From CAVQWT01 sp963717705 (GTDB taxonomy: Bacteria; Pseudomonadota; Gammaproteobacteria; Burkholderiales; Casimicrobiaceae), in the NCBI GenBank assembly GCA_963717705.1, contig CAVQWT010000002.1:1-64000 (forward strand): a stretch of DNA of 64,000 nt. Reading direction: 5' to 3'. This document shows positions 36,241-45,556 of this stretch, one piece after another. The translations under genes and the position numbers were made by a program. The stretch's first letter is position 1; each line of letters opens with the position of its first letter. Below the pieces are notes generated by a model that worked only from the letters and a program-made list of their open reading frames with translations, had not been told where the DNA came from and ran no database searches.

Positions 36241-37115
36241 TTCGACAGCCGCTTCATCATGAAGTACACCAGCGGCAGCACCAGCGGCAGCGCGCAGACG
36301 ATGGTGGCCATCGACAGGTCGACCTGGTCGAGCCGCAGGTAGCGGATGCCCAGCGTCGCGAGCACGTGCGTGAGGTCGGCGGGACCGCCGCCGGTCAGCA
36401 GGTAGATGCTGTTGAAGTCGCCGAGCGACCAGATGGTCGAGAGGATCAGCGACGTGAGGTACAGGCCCGACACCGAGGGCCAGGTCACGAACTTGAACTT
36501 CTGCCAGGTCGACGCGCCGTCGACGCTCGCCGCCTCGTACAGCTCGCCCGGGATCGCGAGGCGCCCCGCGAGCAGGATCAGCGTCCAGAACGGCAGGCTT
36601 TTCCAGATGTGGACGACCATCGCCATCGACAGGGCCATCCAGCGCTCGTTCAGCCAGTTGGGGCCGTCGGCGCCGGTCAGCTGGAAGATCAGCGAATTGA
36701 TGATCCCCCACTCCGGATTCAGCATGAAGCGGAACGACAGGATCGTCGGGATCGACGGAACCGCCCACGGCAGGATGAACAGCACCGACAGCCAGCGGAT
36801 CCACGGGCGCGTGTTGGCGAAGAAGCCCGACAGGAACAGCGCCAGCCCCATCTTCACGTTGATGGCGACGCCGAGGAAGACCAGCGTGTTGACGACGCTG
36901 CCGGCGAACACCGGGTCGTCGAACAGCTTGACGTAGCTCTCGGGGTGCCGCGCGATCCACAGGCCGTAGAGGACCGGGTAGAGCACGAACACCAGGAACA
37001 CGACGACGTACGGCGCGATCAGCACCATGCCCCAGAACTGCCAGGGCGACATGCGCCGCCGCGCCGGGCCCGGGGGTGCGGCCGGCTCGCTGCCGGGAAG
37101 GGCCAGGCTTGTCAT
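36237..37115 (-). CDS. Sugar ABC transporter permease (MalF-like)
   Basis: 292 residues with six helices. Typical MalF-family elements are PYVVVFLVFVLYPVLYGLW, FILPWAVPSIPTILSFRFM and the EAA-type loop YEAASVDGASTWQKFKFVTW. It pairs with the overlapping MalG-like permease. A 112-base gap containing a strong hairpin separates it from the solute-binding protein gene upstream, which should allow more binding protein than permease to be made. Confidence 0.93.
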   Translation of the reverse strand: MTSLALPGSEPAAPPGPARRRMSPWQFWGMVLIAPYVVVFLVFVLYPVLYGLWIARHPESYVKLFDDPVFAGSVVNTLVFLGVAINVKMGLALFLSGFFANTRPWIRWLSVLFILPWAVPSIPTILSFRFMLNPEWGIINSLIFQLTGADGPNWLNERWMALSMAMVVHIWKSLPFWTLILLAGRLAIPGELYEAASVDGASTWQKFKFVTWPSVSGLYLTSLILSTIWSLGDFNSIYLLTGGGPADLTHVLATLGIRYLRLDQVDLSMATIVCALPLVLPLVYFMMKRLSK

Positions 37116-37165
37116 GCGACGTGCAAGGGGGGAAGTGCGGCAGGCACGATGGGGATGCGGAAGAC

Positions 37166-37208
37166 GGGGCCGCGGGCGCGGAAGCGTGCCGCCTCCGCGC
37201 CGGGCCCC
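37166..37208. other. Intercistronic GC hairpin after the ABC solute-binding protein gene
   Basis: Arms 37166-37182 and 37194-37208 pair over about 15 bases with a two-base bulge and an 11-base loop. There is no T run on the minus strand. Such hairpins between a binding-protein gene and its permease genes commonly protect the upstream mRNA and adjust the protein ratio. Confidence 0.55.
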
Positions 37209-37227
37209 ACCGCCGCCGGCTGCCCGG

Positions 37228-38607
37228 TCAGCCGGCGACCGCCTTGATGCGCGCGATCATCTCGTCGACGGCCTTCTCAACCGTGACTTTCTCGTTCAGC
37301 ACCCGGTTCATCGCCTTCGCCCAGACGTTCTCGTTGTTCAGCGTCGTGAACTTGAAGTTCTTGGTGAACTCGAACGGCGTCGTGCCGGCGACGAACTGGC
37401 GCTGGACCGACGTGCGGTGCGGATCCGCCAGCCAGAACGACAGCCGCGCCGCGCCCGACTTGGTCACCGGGTACCAGCGACCGAGCGAGCCTTCGACGTA
37501 GGGGATCAGGTTCTCGTCCTGCATCAGGAACGCGACGAACTCCTTCGCCCGCTTCTTGTTCTTGGCGGCCTCGAACACCACGCCGGTCTTGACCGCGGCC
37601 CGGTACGTCATCGGCGAGCCGTCGGGCTTCTTCGGGAAGCCGGCGGTCGCGATCAGTTCCTCGTAGTTCTTCTTGGCGACGGCGCGTTCCTCGGGCTTCA
37701 GCGCCGGGTTGTTCGAGTCGTCGTACCACTTGGCGGCGATCGAGATCGTCGCGTTGTGCGTCATCGCGATCGTCTTGTTGTGGAAGGCGACGTTGTTGTC
37801 GGGATCCTTCCAGGACGTCGCCGACGGCGGCGTGCAGCCCTTGCGGTAGACCTCGGTGTAGTCGCGCAGCGCGTTGATGAGGCCGGCGCGGACCTTCGGG
37901 TCGTCGACCAGCAGCTTGCCGTTGTCGTCGACGAGCTTGACGTTGTACGCGTCGACGAACGTCAGGAACGAGTAGTACGAGTCGCTCGAGTCGACCCCCA
38001 TCGGGAAGCCGGTCGAGAACGCGCGCTTGCCGGTGTTCTTGCGGTAGCCCGCCTGGACCTTGTCGCACCAGAACGACCAGTACTCCTTCCAGGTCTCGGG
38101 AATGTCGGACTCCTGGTAGCCGGAGTCCTTCAGCATGTCCTTCCAGTACTGGATGTGCATCGTCTGCTGCTTCAGCGGGAACGCGTAGTACGCCTTCTTC
38201 TTGGTCTTGTCGCTGTACAGGTACGTCGTTTCCAGCGCGCCCGGGAGGAATTGGGACTTCATCGGGCCGAGGACGTCGGAGAGGTCCTCGAGCTTGCCCT
38301 CGTAGGCCCACTTGCCGGTGACCTGGAAGTCGAACACGTCGATGTAGGCCACATCCGGCGGATTGCCGGAATCGAGCGCGGCGACGACCTTGGGGATGCC
38401 GTCCTGCACCGCGTACTGCGACAGCTCGACCTTGATGCCGCTCTTGGCCTCGAACTTCTTGATCGCCTCGTACAGCGCGTCGTCCTCGCTCTTGTAGAAG
38501 CCCTTGACCCACCAGACGACCAGTTTTTCCTGCGCCGCCGCCGGGGCGGCGGAAAGCATGAAGCCGGCCGCGACGCACGCGGCGACGAGCTTGGTGAAGA
38601 CCTTCAT
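37228..38607 (-). CDS. Sugar ABC transporter extracellular solute-binding protein
   Basis: 459 residues starting MKVFTKLVAACVAAGFMLS with AGGAGG a few bases upstream. The signal peptide ends at AAAQEK. The mature part is a family 1 (MalE-like) binding protein: VVWWVKGFYKSEDDALYEAI, DSGNPPDVAYIDVFDF and GRWYPVTKSGAARLSFWLAD. Captures a sugar, sugar acid or oligosaccharide in the periplasm for the adjacent permeases. Ligand not deducible, but the linked dehydratase suggests a pentose or hexose entering non-phosphorylative catabolism. Confidence 0.93.
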   Translation of the reverse strand: MKVFTKLVAACVAAGFMLSAAPAAAQEKLVVWWVKGFYKSEDDALYEAIKKFEAKSGIKVELSQYAVQDGIPKVVAALDSGNPPDVAYIDVFDFQVTGKWAYEGKLEDLSDVLGPMKSQFLPGALETTYLYSDKTKKKAYYAFPLKQQTMHIQYWKDMLKDSGYQESDIPETWKEYWSFWCDKVQAGYRKNTGKRAFSTGFPMGVDSSDSYYSFLTFVDAYNVKLVDDNGKLLVDDPKVRAGLINALRDYTEVYRKGCTPPSATSWKDPDNNVAFHNKTIAMTHNATISIAAKWYDDSNNPALKPEERAVAKKNYEELIATAGFPKKPDGSPMTYRAAVKTGVVFEAAKNKKRAKEFVAFLMQDENLIPYVEGSLGRWYPVTKSGAARLSFWLADPHRTSVQRQFVAGTTPFEFTKNFKFTTLNNENVWAKAMNRVLNEKVTVEKAVDEMIARIKAVAG

Positions 38608-38716
38608 CGAACTCCTCCTTTGGGTGGGCCTCGGCGGGCCCTTCTGCATGTCGGATCAAACCGGTGCAGCGTAAGGTCTGACCCCTGAAGTGTCAACGAA
38701 AACTGTCGGGCGGCCG

Positions 38717-40240
38717 CTACATCACCGCCCCCAGGTACCAGGGCACGAACTCGCTCTGCCCGTAGCCGTGCCGTTCGCTCTTCGACTTGGCTCCCGACGC
38801 GGTCTCCAGCATCAGCCGGAACAGCCGCTCGCCGCTGCCCTGCACCGTCGCCGTGCCGTCGACGATGTCGCCGCAGTTGAGGTCGATGTCCTCCTCCTGC
38901 CGCACCCACAGCGCCGTGTTGGTCGCGAGCTTCAGCGACGGCGCCGGCGCGCAGCCGTAGGCCGAGCCGCGCCCGGTGGTGAACACGATCATGTTGGCGC
39001 CGCCGGCGACCTGGCCGGTGGCCGACACCGGGTCGTAGCCCGGCGTGTCCATGTAGACGAAGCCCCGGGCGGCGACCGGCGCCGCGTACTCGTAGACGTC
39101 GACCAGGTTGGTCGTGCCGCCCTTCGCCACGGCGCCCAGCGACTTCTCGAGGATCGTCGTCAGCCCGCCCGCCTTGTTGCCGGGCGACGGATTGTTGTTC
39201 ATCTCGCCCCGCTCGCGCGCCGTGTACTCCTCCCACCAGCGGATGCGCGCGACCAGCTTCTCGCCGACCTCGCGCGACACCGCGCGTCGCGTGAGCAGGT
39301 GCTCGGCGCCGTAGATCTCGGGGGTCTCGGACAGGATCGCCGTGCCGCCGTGGCGGACCAGCAGGTCGACGGCAGCACCCAGCGCGGGATTGGCGGTGAT
39401 GCCCGAGTAGCCGTCCGAGCCGCCGCACTGCAAGCCGACGACAAGATTCGACGCGGGCACCGGCTCGCGCGCGACGGCGTCGGCGTGCGGGAGCATCGCT
39501 TCGATCAGCGCGATGCCGTGGCGGATTGTCTTCGCGGTGCCGCCGGTGTCCTGGATGCTGAACGTGCGCAGCAGCGGCCCCTCGGACAGGTTCTCGGCAC
39601 CGAACAGCGAGCTGATCTGGTTGGACTCGCAGCCCAGGCCCACGACCAGCACCCCGGCGAAGTTGGGATGCCGCGCGTAGCCTCCGAGCGTGCGGCGCAG
39701 GATCTGCATGCCCTCGCCGTGGGTGTCCATGCCGCAGCCCGAGCCGTGCGTCAGCGCGACGACGCCGTCGACGTTGGGGAAGGCGGCGAGCCGCTCGCGG
39801 TCGAAGTGGTCGGCGATGCCGCGCGCGACCGTCGCCGAGCAGTTCACCGTCGAAAGGATGCCGATGTAGTTGCGCGTCGCGACCCGGCCGTCCTTGCGGC
39901 GGATGCCCATGAACGTCGCCGGCTCGGCGACGAACTGCGTGGGGCGGGCGTCGGCGCCGTACGCGTAGTCGCGGTCGAACGACCCCATCTGCAGGTTGTT
40001 GAGGTGGACGTGCTCGCCGGGGGCGATGTCGCGCGACGCGAAGCCGATGATCTGGTTGTAGCGGCGCACCGGCTCGCCGGCTCGCCGCGCCCGCGTGGCG
40101 ACCTTGTGCCCGGGCGGGATCAGGCCCGACACCGTGACCCCCTCGTCCGCGAGCACGGTGCCGCCGACGAGCTGCGCGCGGGCGATCACGACGTCGTCGT
40201 CCGGGTGCAGGCGGATGGTGGGGGAAACGGATGTCGGCAT
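38717..40240 (-). CDS. UxaA/GarD-family altronate or galactarate-type dehydratase
   Basis: 507 residues combining an N-terminal SAF domain (IRLHPDDDVVIARAQLVGGT) and the C-terminal dehydratase domain: RVATRNYIGILSTVNCSATV, LTHGSGCGMDTHGEGMQIL, VGLGCESNQIS, LQCGGSDGYSGITANPALG and NPSPGNKAGGLTTILEKSLG. Conserved cysteines for a metal site are present. The family dehydrates hexonates or hexarates (altronate, galactarate) to 2-keto-3-deoxy acids. It is last in the run that begins with the GntR gene and includes the TRAP transporter. Confidence 0.9.
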   Translation of the reverse strand: MPTSVSPTIRLHPDDDVVIARAQLVGGTVLADEGVTVSGLIPPGHKVATRARRAGEPVRRYNQIIGFASRDIAPGEHVHLNNLQMGSFDRDYAYGADARPTQFVAEPATFMGIRRKDGRVATRNYIGILSTVNCSATVARGIADHFDRERLAAFPNVDGVVALTHGSGCGMDTHGEGMQILRRTLGGYARHPNFAGVLVVGLGCESNQISSLFGAENLSEGPLLRTFSIQDTGGTAKTIRHGIALIEAMLPHADAVAREPVPASNLVVGLQCGGSDGYSGITANPALGAAVDLLVRHGGTAILSETPEIYGAEHLLTRRAVSREVGEKLVARIRWWEEYTARERGEMNNNPSPGNKAGGLTTILEKSLGAVAKGGTTNLVDVYEYAAPVAARGFVYMDTPGYDPVSATGQVAGGANMIVFTTGRGSAYGCAPAPSLKLATNTALWVRQEEDIDLNCGDIVDGTATVQGSGERLFRLMLETASGAKSKSERHGYGQSEFVPWYLGAVM

Positions 40241-40295
40241 CGGAGGGCTCCGGAACGGACTCGGGTGGCGGCGGGTCGGACGACGATTCGACGGG

Positions 40296-41402
40296 TCAGG
40301 ATTTCACCGTGGCGCGGGCGACGGCGAGCCGGTCGATCGCGGCGAAGTCCCAGTCGATGCCGAGGCCCGGCGTCGCCGGCGGGATCGCGTGGCCGCCGGC
40401 GATGGCGAGCCGCGACGTCGTGATCGCGTCGAGCTGCGGGATGTACTCGACCCACGCGCCGTTGGGGACGGCGGCCGTCAGGGAGACGTGCAGCTCCATG
40501 AGGAAGTGCGGGCAAACGGGCACGTTGAACGTCTCGGCGAGGTGCGCGACCTTGAGCCACGGCGTGATGCCGCCGATGCGCGCGCAGTCGACCTGCACGA
40601 TCGAGCAGGCCCCGCGCTCGAGGTACTCGCGGAAGTGCGACGGGTGGTAGATCGACTCGCCGACGGCGATCGGCATCGGCGCGCGCGCGGCGAGCTCGAC
40701 GTGACCGCCCAGGTCCTCGGCGGGCAGCGGCTCCTCCAGCCACGCGAGCTGCAATGCATCGTAGGCCCGAGCGCGGCGCAGCGCCTCGGGGACGGTCCAC
40801 GCCTGGTTGGCGTCGACCATCAGCTCGAAGTCGCCGCCGACGGCCGCGCGCACGGCGTCGAGCCGGCGCACGTCCTCGCCGATCGCCGGCTTGCCGACCT
40901 TGAGCTTCGCGCCCCGGAAGCCCTGTTCCTTCGCCGCCACCGTCTCGTCGACGAGCTGCTGCGCCGGGTGGTGCAGCCAGCCGCCCTCGGTGGTGTACAC
41001 CGGCACCGCGCGCTGCGCGCCGCCCGCCATCTGCCACAGCGGCAGCCCGGCGCGCCGGCAGCGCAGGTCCCACAGCGCGGTGTCGATCGCCGCGAGCGCG
41101 AGGCTGGTGATCGCGCCGACGGCGGTCGCGTGGGTGTGGAAGAACAGGCGCTTCCACAGCCGCTCGACCTCGGCGGCATCCTCGCCGACGAGCAGCGGCG
41201 CGAGATGGTCGCGCAGCAGCGCCAGCACCGACGACCCGCCGGTGCCGATGGTGTAGGTGTAGCCGGTGCCCTGCGCCCCGTCGGCGCAGGTGATGCGCAC
41301 GATCGGCGTCTCCTGGCGGACGAAGGACTGGATCGCGTCGGTGCGAACGACCTTCGGCGGCAGGTCGACCTGCAGGATCTCGACGCGCTCGATCGGGCTC
41401 AT
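40296..41402 (-). CDS. Mandelate racemase/enolase-superfamily sugar-acid dehydratase
   Basis: 368 residues, complete enolase-superfamily fold. Catalytic residues in expected order: the KxK pair in AKLKVGK, metal Asp in MVDANQAW, Glu in WLEEPLP, Glu in AVGESIYH, and the His of VCPHFLMELH. The HHP/KxK layout places it in the mandelate-racemase subgroup that dehydrates or epimerises acid sugars such as galactarate, talarate or galactonate. The ATG overlaps the stop of dctM (ATGA), so it is coupled to the TRAP importer that presumably brings in its substrate. Confidence 0.92.
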   Translation of the reverse strand: MSPIERVEILQVDLPPKVVRTDAIQSFVRQETPIVRITCADGAQGTGYTYTIGTGGSSVLALLRDHLAPLLVGEDAAEVERLWKRLFFHTHATAVGAITSLALAAIDTALWDLRCRRAGLPLWQMAGGAQRAVPVYTTEGGWLHHPAQQLVDETVAAKEQGFRGAKLKVGKPAIGEDVRRLDAVRAAVGGDFELMVDANQAWTVPEALRRARAYDALQLAWLEEPLPAEDLGGHVELAARAPMPIAVGESIYHPSHFREYLERGACSIVQVDCARIGGITPWLKVAHLAETFNVPVCPHFLMELHVSLTAAVPNGAWVEYIPQLDAITTSRLAIAGGHAIPPATPGLGIDWDFAAIDRLAVARATVKS

Positions 41403-42814
41403 TTGTCGAACAGGATCGAAGGCAGCCACAGCACCAGCTTCGGCGAATAGGTGATGATGACCAGCGTGACCAGCAGCGGGATGAGCCACGGCAGCACCGC
41501 CCGCACCGTCGCCTCGAACGATATCTTCGCGACCTTCTGCAGCACGAACAGCACCATCCCCACCGGCGGCGTCAGCAGCCCGATCATCAGGTTCAGCACC
41601 ATCACGATGCCGAAGTGGACCGGATCGATGCCCAGCTTGGCGATGATGGGCATGAACACCGGCACCAGGATCGTGATCGCGGCGATCGTCTCCATGAAGC
41701 AGCCGACGAACAGCAGGAAGAGGTTCGCCAGTAGCAGGAACACCAGCGGATTGTCGGAAATCGACAGCACCCAGGCGCCCACCGCGTCGGTCACGCGCGT
41801 CGTCGTCAGCACCCAGGCGAAGATCGACGCCGACGCGACGATGAAGAGCACGACGGCGGTCGTCTCGATGGTGTCCATCGAGACCTTGACGAACATTCTC
41901 CAATTGAGCGTCCGGTACCAGACGAAGCCGAGGAACAGCGCCCACGCCACCGCGGCGACCGCGGCCTCGGTCGGCGTGAACAGGCCCGACGCCATGCCGC
42001 CGATCAGGATCACCGGCGTCAGCAGCGCCATGAACGCCTCGAAGCGGAACAGCTTGTCGGCGACGAGAACCAGGACGAGCGGAAGCCCGAAGCGAACCAT
42101 CCCGGAGAGCTTCTCCGCGTCGGCCGACCACAGGAAGTACAGCATCACCGCGGTCGCCAGCACGAAGCCGAGTTCGAAGAACGCGCGGCCCATCCGGGGC
42201 CACGAGAACGCGATGTCGCTGCCGTACTTCCGCACGTGCGCGTAGTAGGCGACCATGATCATCATGAAGATCGCCATCAGCGCGCCCGGCAGGAAGCCGG
42301 CGGCGAACAGCTTGCCGATCGACGTGTTCGCCTGCACCCCGTAGATCACCATCGGCAGCGACGGCGGGATGATCGGCCCGAGCGTCGCCGATGCCGCGGT
42401 GATGCCCACGGCGAACTCGGTCGGATAGCCGTGGTCCTGCATCGCCTTGATCTCGATCGTGCCGAGCCCCCCCGCGTCGGCGACCGCCGTGCCCGACATT
42501 CCCGCGAACACGACGCTGCCGACGACGTTGACGTGCCCGAGCCCGCCCTTCAGCCACCCGACCAGCGCCAGCGCGAAGTTGTAGATGCGGTTGGTGATGC
42601 CGGCCGAGTTCATCAGGTTGCCGGCGAGGATGAAGAACGGCACCGCGAGCAGCGGGAAGCTGTCGACGCCGCCGACCATGCGGTGGACGACCGTCAGCGG
42701 CGGCGTCGTCCCGGAGAACCAGATGTACAGCAGCGAGCCGATGCACATCGCGATGGCGATGGGCACGCCGCTCATCATGACGGCGAGGAAGCCTCCGAGC
42801 AGGAGTCCGTTCAT
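41399..42814 (-). CDS. dctM: TRAP transporter large permease (DctM)
   Basis: 471 residues with about 12 helices. Family motifs are PLLAVPFFILAGNLMNSAGI, FAGMSGTAVADAGGLGTIEI, ATLGPIIPPSLPMVIYG and LMIGLLTPPVGMVLFVLQKV. Forms the sodium-driven channel with DctQ, supplied by the DctP protein encoded upstream. Ten bases separate it from dctQ, and it overlaps the enolase-superfamily gene by four. Confidence 0.95.
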   Translation of the reverse strand: MNGLLLGGFLAVMMSGVPIAIAMCIGSLLYIWFSGTTPPLTVVHRMVGGVDSFPLLAVPFFILAGNLMNSAGITNRIYNFALALVGWLKGGLGHVNVVGSVVFAGMSGTAVADAGGLGTIEIKAMQDHGYPTEFAVGITAASATLGPIIPPSLPMVIYGVQANTSIGKLFAAGFLPGALMAIFMMIMVAYYAHVRKYGSDIAFSWPRMGRAFFELGFVLATAVMLYFLWSADAEKLSGMVRFGLPLVLVLVADKLFRFEAFMALLTPVILIGGMASGLFTPTEAAVAAVAWALFLGFVWYRTLNWRMFVKVSMDTIETTAVVLFIVASASIFAWVLTTTRVTDAVGAWVLSISDNPLVFLLLANLFLLFVGCFMETIAAITILVPVFMPIIAKLGIDPVHFGIVMVLNLMIGLLTPPVGMVLFVLQKVAKISFEATVRAVLPWLIPLLVTLVIITYSPKLVLWLPSILFDK

Positions 42815-42824
42815 CGTCGCGGCC

Positions 42825-43385
42825 TCACACCTCGGACTCGCCGGGGCGCTCGAGCACGCTCCACCCCTGCCGCCAGTGCCGGATCGTCACCTGCGCGGCG
42901 CGAAAGGTCATCAGGACGAAGCCGGCGGCGACGAACCCGTAGATGACGCTCATCGGGATGTCGACCACGGTCATCTGCAGGTTGTGCATCTTCGGCACGA
43001 GCAGGAACGAGAGGTACGACGCGTAGGCGAGGAACGCGAGCCGGACGACGTCGACGAAGGTCGACATCGCGCGCCCCACGCCCGGCGGCAGGTAGCGGTA
43101 GAGGAACTCGACGTGGATGTGGTTGTTGCGCCGCACCGCCATCGCTGCACCGACGAAGACGACGATGATCAGCAGGTAGCGGGCGATTTCCTCGGTCCAC
43201 GCCGCCGAGTCGGCCAGCACGTAGCGGGTGAAGAACTGGTAGAAGACGTCCAGCGCGAGCAGCCAGAACACGCCGAACGTGAACCAGTCCTCGATCGCGT
43301 AGTGCGAGATGTCGATCGGCGCGTCGGTGGCGTGAAAATGCCCCTCGGCATCGAGGACCGGCTGGCTGTCTTCGGCTTCGCTCAT
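42825..43385 (-). CDS. dctQ: TRAP transporter small permease (DctQ)
   Basis: 186 residues, with a hydrophilic N-terminal extension and four helices. The DctQ signature region EEIARYLLIIVVFVGAAMAV and RRNNHIHVEFLYRYLPPG are clear. Partner of DctM in the inner membrane. A strong hairpin sits in the gap to dctP. Confidence 0.93.
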   Translation of the reverse strand: MSEAEDSQPVLDAEGHFHATDAPIDISHYAIEDWFTFGVFWLLALDVFYQFFTRYVLADSAAWTEEIARYLLIIVVFVGAAMAVRRNNHIHVEFLYRYLPPGVGRAMSTFVDVVRLAFLAYASYLSFLLVPKMHNLQMTVVDIPMSVIYGFVAAGFVLMTFRAAQVTIRHWRQGWSVLERPGESEV

Positions 43386-43400
43386 CGCCCGCTGCCTTCG

Positions 43401-43434
43401 CCGCGCGCGGAGGATGGACCTCCCCCGCGCGCGG
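43401..43434. other. Intercistronic hairpin between dctP and dctQ
   Basis: CCGCGCGCGG (43401-43410) plus AGG pair with CCT and CCGCGCGCGG (43425-43434) around a 5-base loop, with a three-C bulge. No T run. It mirrors the hairpin after the ABC binding-protein gene at 37.2 kb and probably stabilises the dctP message. Confidence 0.55.
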
Positions 43435-43440
43435 CTGCCG

Positions 43441-44424
43441 TCACTTGATCGCGACGATCTTGTCGTAGTCGGCGCGCGTGTAGCCGAGCGACTCGGGAGT
43501 CGAGTTCTTCAGCACCGCGTCGACGAAGCTCTTGCGGTCGACCTGGACGACCTGCAGGCCCTTCTTCTTGAACTCGTCGACGAGTTCGGCCTCGCGCTTC
43601 TTGATCTTGTCGGTCGCGCGCGCGGCGGCCTCGCGGGTGACCTCGGTGAAGATCTTCTGCTCGTCCGGCGTCAGCTTGTTCCAGACGTGCGGCGCGATCT
43701 GCGTGGTCAGCCCGTCGACGATGTGCGAGGTCATCATGATCGCCTTCTGCACCTCGTAGAATTTCTTCGCCTCGATCGTCGTCAGCGGGTTCTCCTGCGC
43801 CTCGACGGTGCCGTTCTGGAGCGCGAGATAGACTTCGGCGAAGGCGATCGGCGTCGGGTTGGCGCCGCAGGCCTTGGGCGTCGCCATGTACGCGGGCACG
43901 TCCGGCACGCGGATCTTCAGGCCCTTCATGCCGGCGCAGTCGGTGAACGGCTTCTGCGCCGTGGTCTGCCGGGCCCCGTAGTAGGTGTACGCGGTGATCT
44001 GGATGCCGGTCTTCTTGCGGAACTCCTCGACCATGTCGGCGAACACCGGGCTCTTGGAGTAGGCGATCAGGTGGTCGGCGTCGCGAAAGATGAACGGGTA
44101 GTAAGCGATGCCGATGCGCGGGTAGCTGCGCGCCGCGAACGACGGCCCGCTGATGATCATGTCGACGGTGCCGAGCGACAGCCCCTGGTTGATGTCGGTC
44201 TCCTTGCCGAGCGAGCTCGCCGGGAAGACCTCGATGTCGAACTTGCCGTTGGTGCGCTTCTTGATCTCGGCGGCGGCCCACACCGATTCGGTGTGGTACG
44301 GCTCGCTGGTCTCGTAGACGTGCGCCCACTTGAGCTTCTGCTGGGCGGCCGCCGGGGCGGCGATCAGGGCGGCGGCGACGGCGAACGTCGCGGCGGACAG
44401 TGCGAACTTCGACAGCATGCGCAT
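43441..44424 (-). CDS. dctP: TRAP transporter solute-binding protein (DctP)
   Basis: 327 residues with a signal peptide ending AAPAAAQQ. DctP family features: KWAHVYETSEPYHTESVWAA, KFDIEVFPASSLGKETDINQ, IAYYPFIFRDADHL, the carboxylate-binding Arg region GLKIRVPDVPAYM, and AFAEVYLALQNGTVEAQENP. The conserved arginine predicts a carboxylated ligand, consistent with uronate or aldonate uptake for the neighbouring dehydratases. GGAGGAACC precedes the ATG. Confidence 0.94.
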   Translation of the reverse strand: MRMLSKFALSAATFAVAAALIAAPAAAQQKLKWAHVYETSEPYHTESVWAAAEIKKRTNGKFDIEVFPASSLGKETDINQGLSLGTVDMIISGPSFAARSYPRIGIAYYPFIFRDADHLIAYSKSPVFADMVEEFRKKTGIQITAYTYYGARQTTAQKPFTDCAGMKGLKIRVPDVPAYMATPKACGANPTPIAFAEVYLALQNGTVEAQENPLTTIEAKKFYEVQKAIMMTSHIVDGLTTQIAPHVWNKLTPDEQKIFTEVTREAAARATDKIKKREAELVDEFKKKGLQVVQVDRKSFVDAVLKNSTPESLGYTRADYDKIVAIK

Positions 44425-44453
44425 GGTTCCTCCTTCGTTGAGTCGGCGGGGGG

Positions 44454-44485
44454 CGTCGCCTGGTGCACGGGGGTGCGCGGCGACG
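44454..44485. other. Intercistronic inverted repeat before dctP
   Basis: CGTCGCC (44454-44460) and GGCGACG (44479-44485), 18 bases apart, in the 80-base gap between the dehydrogenase stop and the dctP start. Possibly an RNA processing or stabilising hairpin; GC bias makes chance occurrence possible. Confidence 0.35.
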
Positions 44486-44504
44486 GTCCTCCCCGGGGCG
44501 AAAA

Positions 44505-45530
44505 TCAGGCGCAGACGACCTGCACCTTGGTGCTGCGATTCTTGTCGGCGGCAATGCGGAAGGCCTCGACCGCGTCGGCGAGCGGGTACTGGCCCGACAG
44601 CAGCGGTCGGACGTCGACCCGGCGCGCCGACAGATAGTCGACCGCCCAGTCGAACTCGATGCCCCAGCGGAACGCGCCGCGCAGGTCGATCTCCTTGGCC
44701 ATCACGTCGTTGACTACGAACGACAGCGGCTCGTGCGGCAGCGTGCCGACCTGGACCACCGCGCCGCCGCGCTTGACCGCCGCCACGCAGGTCTTCAGCG
44801 CGGCGAAGCTGCCCGAAACCTCGTAGCAGACGTCGAACTGCGGCGCGGCGAGCTTGTCGCCGTCGCGATCGGCGCGCAGCGTGACGTCGGCGCCGGATTC
44901 CTTCGCCTTGGCGAGCGGCCGGTCGAGGATGTCGCTGACGACGACGTGCCGCGCGCCGGCGAGCCGCGCCGCCATGACGGTGAGGCAGCCGATCGTTCCG
45001 GCGCCGGTCACCAGCACCGACTTGCCGAGGAGGTCGCCGCCGCGGTTGACGGCGTGCAGCGCCACCGCCAGCGGCTCGGCGAACGCGAGCTCGCCCAGCG
45101 AGACGTCGCCGCCGACGGGGTAGCACTGCCGCTCGCCCATCACGAAGTATTCCCGGAACATGCCCTGCACGTGCGGGAACAGGCTGGCGCTGCCGAGGAA
45201 CTTCATGTTCGAGCACAGCTGCTCGCGTCCCTGCCGGCACCCCTCGCAGCGGCCGCAGGCGTGCGACGGCGACACCGCCACCTTGTCGCCGGGCTTGACG
45301 CGCGTGACGCCGGCGCCGACCGACACCACGACACCCGACGCCTCGTGGCCGGGTATCAGCGGCTCGCGCACGATGAAGCTGCCGTTCCTTCCCTCGAAGT
45401 AGTAGTGGAGGTCGGAGCCGCAGATGCCGCCGGCGCCGAGCTTCAGCAGCACCTCTCCGGCCCCGGGCGCGGGCATGTCGAAGGCGTCGAGACGCAGGTC
45501 TTCCTTGGCGTGGATGCGGGCGGCGAGCAT
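44505..45530 (-). CDS. Zinc-dependent dehydrogenase, L-idonate 5-dehydrogenase-like
   Basis: 341 residues of the zinc MDR family. Catalytic zinc site GGICGSDLHYYFEG and PLIPGHEASGVV, structural zinc motif CGRCEGCRQGREQLC, and NAD(P)-binding VLVTGAGTIGCLTVMAARLA are intact. Sequence layout resembles L-idonate 5-dehydrogenase and sorbitol-type polyol dehydrogenases. In this operon it likely oxidises an aldonate or polyol to a keto-acid. 26 bases after the GntR gene. Confidence 0.9.
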   Translation of the reverse strand: MLAARIHAKEDLRLDAFDMPAPGAGEVLLKLGAGGICGSDLHYYFEGRNGSFIVREPLIPGHEASGVVVSVGAGVTRVKPGDKVAVSPSHACGRCEGCRQGREQLCSNMKFLGSASLFPHVQGMFREYFVMGERQCYPVGGDVSLGELAFAEPLAVALHAVNRGGDLLGKSVLVTGAGTIGCLTVMAARLAGARHVVVSDILDRPLAKAKESGADVTLRADRDGDKLAAPQFDVCYEVSGSFAALKTCVAAVKRGGAVVQVGTLPHEPLSFVVNDVMAKEIDLRGAFRWGIEFDWAVDYLSARRVDVRPLLSGQYPLADAVEAFRIAADKNRSTKVQVVCA

Positions 45531-45556
45531 GGGTGTTCTCCTTTCGGGCGGATGCG

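Noticed and set aside
38675..38683. GGTCTGACC palindrome upstream of the ABC solute-binding gene as a second GntR operator
   Set aside because: Short inverted repeat, but it does not fit the T-N-G-T-N3-A-C-N-A pattern of the site at 46347; likely chance in GC-rich DNA.
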